DNA of 64,000 nt from UBA1858 sp965262455 (lineage in GTDB: Bacteria > Pseudomonadota > Gammaproteobacteria > UBA4575), in contig CBDHFH010000003.1 in NCBI GenBank assembly GCA_965262455.1, forward strand, positions 248,001-312,000, written 5' to 3'. Shown here piece by piece: positions 26,429 through 32,985 of the stretch. Every line of letters begins with the position of its first letter. Position 1 is the first letter of the stretch. The notes below the pieces were generated by a model. The model was given only the letters and a program-made list of their open reading frames with translations, was not told the origin of the DNA and searched no databases. The position numbers and the translations under genes were made by a program.

Positions 26429-26462
26429 GACTGAGAAATGATTAATAAAATCACTCTCAGTC
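26429..26462. repeat. long imperfect hairpin between torF and glnK
   Basis: Arms GACTGAGA and TCTCAGTC are perfect, and the inner bases (TGATT/AATCA) extend the stem to about 14 bp with a single bulge and a 5-base loop. No T tract follows on the minus strand, so it is more likely an RNA-processing or stability element than a terminator. It could uncouple torF and glnK mRNA levels. Confidence 0.5.
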
Positions 26463-26488
26463 ATAATTGCTTTGAGAGTTTTAACTAT

Positions 26489-27188
26489 TTAGATGACATC
26501 AAATCCCCAGCTTATAGAGACATAAGCTTCGGTCTCATCATCATCGCCATTAACTGATGAACCATCTGTGAAATCATAGTGATGAACAACAGCTCCTGTG
26601 ACTTCAAATCCAGCCAGTTCCATTGTGTAACCCACTTCAAAATATTCACCAAGAGAATCTTCAGCATCATCTCCGAATGTTCCGTAAGTTAGATATGCAC
26701 CGTTATAGCCGATAGTTGCAGCTATGAAGTCATATTCGTCACCAGTGTCACCATCATCATCAGTGAATTCACCATCATATTCACCAGTGGTGTATTCCAG
26801 ATCTAGTGATACATCACCAAATGAACCACCGGCATAAAGATTGACCTCGTTATAATCATCATCAAAGTCATCTGAATATTGATATGTTGTATAGCCTGCT
26901 CCTAAGTAGAAACCGCTTTCAAACTCGTAGACATAACCTGCGTAGATGTCGTACTCGATACCAGAATCTACATCTGCTAACCAAGTCCCTGCGTAAAAAC
27001 CCATGTATTCAATATCAAGCCCACCATTACCCAACACCACTACTCTGCGTGATACCACGGAAAATGTAGTCTGATAAGATTCCTGCATTGCCAGTCAGTA
27101 TTGCGTCGTCAGCGACAGTAGATGCTGGTGCTATCAGCATTGATGAAGCAATTGCAGCACTCCCTAATAAGCCAGTAAATTTTTTCAT
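26489..27188 (-). pseudogene. TorF-family putative porin, interrupted by an apparent +1 frameshift
   Basis: The ATG at 27188 starts a typical signal peptide (MKKFTGLLGSAAIASS...) followed by LTGNAGILSDYIFRGITQSSG, the N-terminus of the TorF/TIGR02001 outer-membrane beta-barrel family. The frame stops at about 27028. The rest of the barrel (GGLDIEY, GFYAGTW, to the terminal SISWGFDVI) lies in the next frame, open from 27088 to 26489. Removing one base from the CCC at 27030-27032 joins the frames into a protein of about 232 residues. Acidic repeats and alternating aromatic strands fit a barrel. It precedes glnK-amtB. It may be a decayed gene or a sequence error. Confidence 0.8.
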
Positions 27189-27239
27189 TTATATTTTCTC
27201 CGTTTAAATTTATTTCGGTAAATTTACAGATACCCTGAA

Positions 27240-27254
27240 GCACATCTCATGCCA
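27240..27254 (-). promoter_or_regulatory. sigma-54 promoter of torF-glnK-amtB
   Basis: On the minus strand TGGCATG-AGAT-GTGC contains GG-N10-GC and differs from the consensus TGGCAYG-N4-TTGC at one base. It is about 52-66 bp before the torF ATG, so the leader would be about 40 bases. It matches the expected nitrogen control of glnK-amtB. Confidence 0.7.
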
Positions 27255-27304
27255 CCAAATTATTATTATATATATCAGTTAGTTAGAATATTTGATATGC
27301 CTTA

Positions 27305-27364
27305 TGCACCGAATTTGATTGCTATCTGCACCAATATAGAACATAACTGTCTTGTTATGGTGCG
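27305..27364. promoter_or_regulatory. NtrC-like enhancer sites upstream of torF
   Basis: Three half-sites of the NtrC consensus TGCACC-N5-GGTGCA: TGCACC at 27305-27310, TGCACC at 27327-27332, and GGTGCG at 27359-27364. The second and third sites are roughly 100-130 bp upstream of the likely start point of the sigma-54 promoter, the usual enhancer distance. None is a complete palindrome. The 13-base TGCACCAATATAG also occurs upstream of nadA. Confidence 0.5.
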
Positions 27365-27422
27365 CTCGAAACTGCATATTCGAGTAACCTGGCTAACTCG
27401 CTAATTTGTTAAACTCTTTATT

Positions 27423-27665
27423 ATGAAAATTAATCCTACTCACATAGACGACACGATCGCTAAGATTAAAGAGTTGTTGCCTGATAACGTTGCTGACTTA
27501 AAAAGCTCGGGAGAAGAAAAATTAAAATTAGCCCTTGAGGGGCTATTGCAAAAACTTGAAATGGTCTCTAGAGAAGAATATGAAGTTCAATCAGAAGTAT
27601 TGAGGCGCACACGCCAACGTTTAGAGCAACTAGAACAACGCATCGAGCTACTCGAAAAGAAATAA
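27423..27665 (+). CDS. ubiK: ubiquinone biosynthesis accessory factor UbiK
   Basis: An 80-residue BMFP-domain protein (YqiC family) that binds UbiJ and helps the aerobic ubiquinone synthesis complex. It starts MKINPTHIDD and ends in a leucine-zipper-like coiled coil (about 45-80, RTRQRLEQLEQRIELLEKK). Its partner UbiJ is encoded in this window at 43858-44448. Position between the amtB-glnK locus and comM matches Pseudomonas. Confidence 0.92.
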   Translation: MKINPTHIDDTIAKIKELLPDNVADLKSSGEEKLKLALEGLLQKLEMVSREEYEVQSEVLRRTRQRLEQLEQRIELLEKK

Positions 27666-27726
27666 CTCTTATAAATTAACCCCTGGTTATAACGAATATT
27701 CAATTGCTGAGTTAATAAGGTGGTTA

Positions 27727-29242
27727 ATGTCTATCGCGATCATTTATAGTCGCGCTCAATTTGGTATGGAAGCTTTATTAGTTTCTGTTGAAGTTCATTT
27801 ATCTAATGGCTTACCAAGCTTTTCTATTGTTGGCTTGCCGGAAGCGGCCGTCAGGGAAAGCAAAGATCGTGTGCGCGCAGCATTAATAAATTCAAATTTT
27901 GACTTTCCACACCAGCGTATTATTGTCAATCTTGCACCCGCTGATTTACCCAAGCAGGGAGGACGTTTTGATTTGCCTATTGCACTTGGATTGTTAGTTG
28001 CATCAAAACAATTAGCAGCGGATACACTGAATGGTTATGAATTTATTGGCGAGTTAAGTTTAAACGGTGAACTCAAAGCGTCGACCGGTATATTACCCGC
28101 CGCGCATACATGTCATAAATCAGGTAAAACGCTCATTACCTCATTAAGCAATCAACATGAATTATCATCACTAGATCATCAAGCCTATTTATGTGCACCT
28201 CACTTACTCAGTGTCTGCGCACACTTAAATAAAATTACACAAATCGACAGCGCACACCCACCACGAATAGATACAAACACATTCGCAGATAAAAAAATTA
28301 ATGATATACGCGGACAACAACGTGCAAAACGTGCTCTATGTATTGCGGCAGCAGGGCAGCATCATATGCTCATGATAGGCTCTCCCGGTTCAGGTAAAAC
28401 CATGTTAGCAACACGCTTTCCAAGCATACTGACCAAACTAAACCAAGATGAAATGCTGGAAACAATGTGCATTTATTCAATTGCTAATGTCACTGCAAAA
28501 CAACAACACCCTAATGACAGACCGTTCAGAGCACCACATCATACCGTATCGACGGTCGGCCTTGTGGGAGGCGGCTCCCTACCCAGACCTGGTGAGATTT
28601 CTCTCGCGCATAATGGCGTGTTGTTTCTTGATGAATTTACTGAATTCAGTCGTCATGCGTTAGAAGCATTGCGTGAGCCAATAGAAACAGGTTTGATATG
28701 TATCTCCAGGGCCAATGCACAAATCCGTTTTCCCCGCGCGATTCCAGCTGATTGCTGCTATGAATCCCTGCCCGAATGGATGTGACATTGATGAGTATGG
28801 CCAATGCCAATGTACTCAACAGCAACTGAACCGTTATCGTAATAAGATATCCTCGCCAATTTTGGATCGGATTGACTTGCAAGTTAGCGTACCGAAATTA
28901 CCTCCTAGAGAATTACTCAATACATCTAATCAACATAGTGAAGACTGGGACACACAGGCAGAGCGTATTTACACTGCGTTTGAAACACAAATACAACGCC
29001 AAGGCGTACCCAACGCACAGCTTGAGGGGGAAAATCTAATTGAAGCCTGTCGAATGACACAAGCGACGCAGACTGCAACAATTTCTATGCTAGAAAAACT
29101 AAATTTAAGTGCACGTGCGTTTCATAAAATACTGAAGGTCGCACGCACAATTGCAGACTTAGAACAAGTGAACAACATTACTCAAACGCATTTGAATGAA
29201 GCAATGTCATATCGCCAGTTTGATCGTTTATTGAAAAACTAA
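27727..29242 (+). pseudogene. comM: ComM/YifB AAA+ helicase gene with an apparent +1 frameshift
   Basis: ComM is a hexameric helicase that promotes branch migration during natural transformation. The first frame (27727-28785) encodes the N-terminal ChlI domain, Walker A GSPGSGKT and the Walker B region (LFLDEFTEF), up to AQIRFP. The second frame (28715-29242) continues with ARFQLIAAMNPCPNG and the Mg-chelatase C-terminal domain. Removing one C from the CCCC at 28732-28735 joins them into about 504 residues, the normal length. Either the gene is broken, or the extra base is a sequence error; a programmed shift is less likely. Confidence 0.85.
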
Positions 29243-29255
29243 AATAAAGCGTGAC

Positions 29256-29738
29256 TCATTTAACCATGAAATCAACAGCGGCTTTAACTGCTTCATCAGA
29301 CACGTCTGCACGTCCACCTTTTGCAGGCATAGCACCAATGCCATTAATGGCATTTGCATATACTGTCTCTATTCCTTTAGCCATTCTAGTTTCCCAGACC
29401 GCTGCATCACCAGGTTTTGGCGCATTCAATACACCCGCGGCATGACAGGATGCACATACTTGTTGATATACCTGGTCACCACTTAATTCAGCGGCAGCCA
29501 CTTGCGTTGCTGCTGGCGCAGTACTTGGCGCAGCCGCTGCAACCTCTTCTGGGACGCTACCAACATATACACCCCCCTCTGGTTTGATTCTCTCTGCCAC
29601 AGCTTTTTGAACACGCAAATCTGATTCCATTGAGTCAGGGCTGTATAGTGCATTTGCAATAATAAGGATAACTATTGTGAGTCCGACGAGACCCACTAAA
29701 ACGGCCATAAACATGGTTGTAAACTGTCTATCTTCCAA
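29256..29738 (-). CDS. membrane-anchored cytochrome c5-type monoheme protein
   Basis: A 160-residue class I cytochrome c. An uncleaved N-terminal membrane anchor (about 9-32) is followed by an Ala/Pro-rich linker and a C-terminal heme domain with CASCH at 95-99 and the probable Met ligand in IGAMPAKGG. The fold and the sequence HAAGVLNAPKPGD match cytochrome c5. It faces the periplasm and probably carries electrons to a terminal oxidase. It is convergent with comM, 13 bp away. Cytochrome c4 and dsbA lie nearby on the same strand. Confidence 0.9.
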   Translation of the reverse strand: MEDRQFTTMFMAVLVGLVGLTIVILIIANALYSPDSMESDLRVQKAVAERIKPEGGVYVGSVPEEVAAAAPSTAPAATQVAAAELSGDQVYQQVCASCHAAGVLNAPKPGDAAVWETRMAKGIETVYANAINGIGAMPAKGGRADVSDEAVKAAVDFMVK

Positions 29739-30250
29739 GGTAACTCCCGTATTTTCTTGCCTAAATATGCTTGTCTAAAATTAAGGTCGCGATTATAGAT
29801 CATCTACAAGCGCATCACCATGTGTTAACACTGCCTGATATTGATATTTATGCTGGACTTTGCCGAGCATAAGCGCTTGTCAATCGAGCTGTCCTAGATA
29901 TTAGCTTGGCAGGTCGAAGATAGATTGAAATATAAGTCTTGTATGCAAGACATACCATTCATCCAAATCCATCCTAGCTCCATCTTAGACCCACATGCAG
30001 CAATTTATTGAACGGGTATGCTATGGCTGTTCACTAGGATGTGACTATTTATGCAGCAAAATTTGCGGGAAAAAACCAAATATATCTTATTTAAGATACT
30101 CAATCAGTGTGCCAGGGACGGTGAATCGAAAAACTACCGCTCTGATAATAATGCCCACGGAATAGACAGACGTAAAGATCAGGGTTCCCTTAAACAGCCA
30201 CCGGCGACCAACAGATCTCGTCACTAGCCGCAAAAAAAATGTGTTAGGAA
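29739..30250. other. 512-bp intergenic region between cytochrome c5 and dsbA
   Basis: No confident gene. Two overlapping small frames are noted as weak: 29995-30165 on the plus strand (56 codons, five Cys in its first half) and 30087-30233 on the minus strand (48 codons from a TTG, one hydrophobic segment). A 6-bp hairpin GTCTTG-TATG-CAAGAC lies at 29936-29951. A TTGACA on the minus strand at 29884-29879 could be part of the cytochrome c5 promoter, but no good -10 follows. Confidence 0.5.
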
Positions 30251-30874
30251 TTATTCGCCTGTGAGCGTTTCTATAGCAGTAATTAGTTGAGAATAACCCC
30301 CAAGCTGAGACGCAGAAAGTTTATATTCGCCATTAACTATCACTGCGGGAACACCGGTAATCTGATATTGACGAATTAACTGTTTAGCCCGGTTGATCTT
30401 TGTCTCTACTGCAAATGAATTAAAACTTTCCCTAAATTTTGTTTCATCAATATCATTTGCTGCAAAGTATCGCGCCATTGAGTCGAGATCTTGCAAGCCT
30501 CGTCCCTGTTCATGAATGCCGCTAAATAACAGCTCATGTCCTTTTTCCAACTCACCCATTATCTCGAGTGCGTAGAAGGCGCGTGCATGTTGCTCCCAAC
30601 GTGCATTAAAAATCGCGGGGACACGCACAAAACTGACATCATCAGATTTAGCCTGTTTCCAGGTTTTTAGGTAAGGCTCAAAGTCATAGCAATGCGAGCA
30701 GCCATACCAAAATAACTCAACGACCTCATGCTTAGCATCATTCTCGACGACACGTGGTACAACAGGATCTAACTTAACGTAACTGCCTTGATTCTGATGT
30801 TCATTGCCAGCCAGGGCGAGCGTGGCAATCATTGTGCATACGAGTATTCCAGCCAGTTTAGCGAGGTTTATCAT
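30251..30874 (-). CDS. dsbA: thiol:disulfide interchange protein DsbA
   Basis: Periplasmic oxidase that forms disulfide bonds in exported proteins. A signal peptide (hydrophobic to about residue 22) is followed by the thioredoxin fold with the active site C59-S-H-C62 (in FWYGCSHCYDF) and the cis-proline loop TGVPAVIVNG. CSHC is unlike the CPHC of E. coli but is common in marine gammaproteobacterial DsbA. At 207 residues it is full length. It lies 94 bp downstream of cytochrome c4 on the same strand. DsbB is not in the window. Confidence 0.93.
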   Translation of the reverse strand: MINLAKLAGILVCTMIATLALAGNEHQNQGSYVKLDPVVPRVVENDAKHEVVELFWYGCSHCYDFEPYLKTWKQAKSDDVSFVRVPAIFNARWEQHARAFYALEIMGELEKGHELLFSGIHEQGRGLQDLDSMARYFAANDIDETKFRESFNSFAVETKINRAKQLIRQYQITGVPAVIVNGEYKLSASQLGGYSQLITAIETLTGE

Positions 30875-30968
30875 TTTCTATTCACCTTGATTAATATTTA
30901 CTCAAAAGCGTGGCTATACGCTTGATTTTACTGCGAATTAGAACTGATAAAGTTAGCTTAGTTCCGAG

Positions 30969-31589
30969 TTAATCGTGTAGGCCCTGAATGTACTGCGCAA
31001 GCGCTTCAATTTCGTGGTCGGTTAGACGCTCAGTGACGCTGACCATGATCGAGGCTGCGGGATAGGTTTTTTCCATGGTTGGATCAATCGCACGGTAGGC
31101 CTCCAAGCGCAGCTTGGTATAGTCGGCATGCTGCGCGCTTAATTTAGGGAACTTGGCAGGGACATTACCAGCACCACTAGGACCATGACAGGCGGCACAA
31201 GCGGTCACATCTTTATCAATAATACCGCCACGATAAATCGCTTCACCTAATTCAACGAGTTCAGCATCTGCCGCTCCGGGAGTCGAGGTTTGAGCCGCAT
31301 AAAATTCTGCCAGATCAAGCATATCTTGGTCGCTTAGACCCGCCGCTTGCGGCGACATTAATGGGTCAGATCGTGTGCCTTCCTTGAAAAGCTTTAACTG
31401 TTCAACGATGTAAGGTGCACCTTGTCCGGCAAGCTTCGGCCACGCGGGATTTGCACTGTTACCATCAGCACCATGACATGCTGCGCATGGCGTTGACTTA
31501 GCTTTACCGGATTCAGCATCACCGGCCGCAAACAGCGAGTGACTATTGAGCAGAAATAATACTGTTAATAATTGGATAGAAATTTTCAT
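30969..31589 (-). CDS. diheme cytochrome c4
   Basis: Periplasmic electron carrier with two class I heme domains. After a signal peptide (MKISIQLLTVLFLLNSHSLFA), heme motifs CAACH occur at residues 35-39 and 131-135, each with a downstream Met ligand (LMSPQAAG and ASIMVS). The frame is open to 31742 but GGGAAGA stands five bases before the ATG at 31589, and the signal peptide starts there (206 residues). It is divergent from engB, as in Pseudomonas. It probably donates electrons to a cytochrome oxidase. Confidence 0.93.
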   Translation of the reverse strand: MKISIQLLTVLFLLNSHSLFAAGDAESGKAKSTPCAACHGADGNSANPAWPKLAGQGAPYIVEQLKLFKEGTRSDPLMSPQAAGLSDQDMLDLAEFYAAQTSTPGAADAELVELGEAIYRGGIIDKDVTACAACHGPSGAGNVPAKFPKLSAQHADYTKLRLEAYRAIDPTMEKTYPAASIMVSVTERLTDHEIEALAQYIQGLHD

Positions 31590-31724
31590 GTGGTCTTCCC
31601 AAAAGTGCATAATCCCAAAATTTAGTATATAGGTGATAAACCTACTAGATTCACCGCAGCAACAGCACGGGCGCCTTGTATACCATAAAAGTATAAGTCC
31701 CCGCAAAACTATGCCAAAAATACC

Positions 31725-32330
31725 ATGGATTTCAAACACCAATTAGCTAAAACCGAATTTTTCACCAGTGCTGCTGACGTCCAATCACTACCGAGCGATG
31801 AAGGGGTAGAAGTCGCATTTGCAGGGCGTTCAAATGCCGGTAAATCCAGTACTATTAATCAACTTTGTCAACAAAAGGGCCTGGCGAGAACCTCAAAAAC
31901 ACCCGGCAGGACACAGATGATTAACTTCTTTCGTGTCGCTAAATTAAATAAGCTCGCCGACCTACCCGGTTATGGTTACGCAAAGGCCAGCCAAACCAAA
32001 CAACGCCAGTGGCTAGCCTTGCTGGAATATTACTTCACGCATAGACGCTCGCTTAAGGGCTCAATTATCGTGATGGACATTCGCCATCCTCTTCAAGACT
32101 CCGATCTTAAAATGATTGACTGGTGTATACACTATCAATGTCCTGTGCATATTTTACTAAACAAGGCCGATAAACTCGGCCGTCATCAAGCGCAAAAGCA
32201 ACTGATTTCGACAAAAAATTGTCTTTCGAATGATCACCAAGTCCCAGTAAGTGTGCAGCTTTTTTCCGCAACCACAGGCCAAGGCTCGGACCAAGCAATG
32301 AAAATTTTAAAGGGGTGGTTTAGCGGGTAA
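31725..32330 (+). CDS. engB: ribosome biogenesis GTP-binding protein EngB (YihA/YsxC)
   Basis: Essential small GTPase for late assembly of the 50S subunit. G1 GRSNAGKSS is at about 34-42, G2 with TPGRTQ, G3 DLPGYG and G4 NKAD follow in order. At 201 residues it is full length. It is divergent from cytochrome c4 and convergent with the small-RNA candidate and the exported protein gene downstream. Confidence 0.95.
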   Translation: MDFKHQLAKTEFFTSAADVQSLPSDEGVEVAFAGRSNAGKSSTINQLCQQKGLARTSKTPGRTQMINFFRVAKLNKLADLPGYGYAKASQTKQRQWLALLEYYFTHRRSLKGSIIVMDIRHPLQDSDLKMIDWCIHYQCPVHILLNKADKLGRHQAQKQLISTKNCLSNDHQVPVSVQLFSATTGQGSDQAMKILKGWFSG

Positions 32331-32365
32331 ATAAAAACCCTGAAGCAACCATTGTTGCTTCAGGG
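32331..32365 (-). terminator. strong rho-independent terminator
   Basis: CCCTGAAGCAA (32338-32348) and TTGCTTCAGGG (32355-32365) form a perfect 11-bp stem with a 6-base loop, followed on the minus strand by TTTTTAT. It ends transcription from the exported protein gene and the candidate small RNA. Confidence 0.85.
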
Positions 32366-32470
32366 AAAATAATTTGGCTCAGCATTGGGGAAACCGAGCC
32401 ATCCGCTCAGGGAGGGAAGCGGTAGTGCATTCACTGCACATGTACCTAGGACTAATACGTTATAAAGAAG
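32331..32470 (-). ncRNA. candidate small RNA (3'-UTR derived or independent) with C-rich hairpin loops
   Basis: Read on the minus strand, three GC-paired hairpins follow one another: GTGCA/TGCAC (32439-32425); CCGCT/AGCGG (32422-32403) with loop TCCCTCCCTG; and GGCTC/GAGCC (32400-32376) with loop containing TTTCCCC. They end in a perfect 11-bp terminator hairpin and TTTTTAT. No frame is present. C-rich loops of this kind are known in small RNAs that pair with Shine-Dalgarno sequences. The upstream end is uncertain: the RNA may be cut from the mRNA of the exported protein that ends at 32483, or have its own promoter. Confidence 0.4.
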
Positions 32471-32482
32471 TTCAGAAAAATA

Positions 32483-32842
32483 TTAAAAACTTTGCTTGAT
32501 ATAGACACCAACGCTTTCAGATTCATTATGCCCAAACTGCGTAGGTGTTTTGAATTCGTATTCGCGTCGACTGGATAAATCCTCATGCAACGAGTCACTG
32601 GTGAAAACACCAATCGTTGTTTGTGGTTCATCTAATGGCGCAAATTGAATTTCATCATGCTCATTGCCTTGTTGGTTGGCAACGATACCGTTTGACATAT
32701 TTACCCATTCGCTAGCTGAGTGAACTTGATCACTCTCAATGCCATGATATAAATTGAGCAGCTCTTCACGTTGCAAATCCAGTGCAAACGTCGAAGAACT
32801 AATTAACAGTCCAGCCCCAATTGTTAAAACCTTGCGTAACAT
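32483..32842 (-). CDS. small uncharacterised exported protein
   Basis: A 119-residue protein from the ATG at 32842, which has GAGG 9 bases upstream; the frame also opens five codons earlier without a site. The signal peptide is clear (MLRKVLTIGAGLLISSSTFA, cleavage probably after TFA). The mature part is acidic, has no cysteine and shows no domain that I recognise. It is likely periplasmic. It sits between the polA terminator and the candidate small RNA, and its real product could include the latter as a 3' UTR. Confidence 0.6.
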   Translation of the reverse strand: MLRKVLTIGAGLLISSSTFALDLQREELLNLYHGIESDQVHSASEWVNMSNGIVANQQGNEHDEIQFAPLDEPQTTIGVFTSDSLHEDLSSRREYEFKTPTQFGHNESESVGVYIKQSF

Positions 32843-32870
32843 AATCTTAATCCTCATCCTGTTTGAGTCA

Positions 32871-32908
32871 TAAAACCCACCGCACTATCTTGCGTAGCGC
32901 TTGTGGGT
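32871..32908 (-). terminator. rho-independent terminator of polA
   Basis: Minus-strand stem ACCCAC/GTGGGT with inner CGC/GCG pairing, followed by TTTTAT, about 80 bp downstream of the polA stop. It overlaps the 5' side of the small exported protein gene. Confidence 0.65.
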
Positions 32909-32985
32909 GTAATTATTTAGAGGGAATTATAAGAACACGAGGTTGTAACTTCGCGGCATTTTGATTAATGGTGGTAGTCGGTCGA

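Noticed and set aside
26489..27088. The 199-codon frame as a complete gene starting at 27088
   Set aside because: It has no signal peptide, while the correct signal peptide and first strand are in the upstream frame from 27188.
28715..29242. A separate gene starting at 28715
   Set aside because: Its first residues read through the ComM frame; the sequence from ARFQLIAAMNP on is the direct continuation of ComM.
27727..29242. Programmed frameshift in comM
   Set aside because: ComM genes normally have one frame, and CCCC followed by GCG is not a recognised slippery site with a stimulator; an error or a mutation is simpler.
30969..31742. Extended 257-residue form of cytochrome c4
   Set aside because: The ribosome site and signal peptide place the start at 31589; the extension would overlap engB.
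32376..32446. A plus-strand CsrA-titrating RNA of the RsmY/Z type (AGGGA in loops)
   Set aside because: The only strong terminator lies on the wrong side for a plus-strand RNA; the minus strand fits better.
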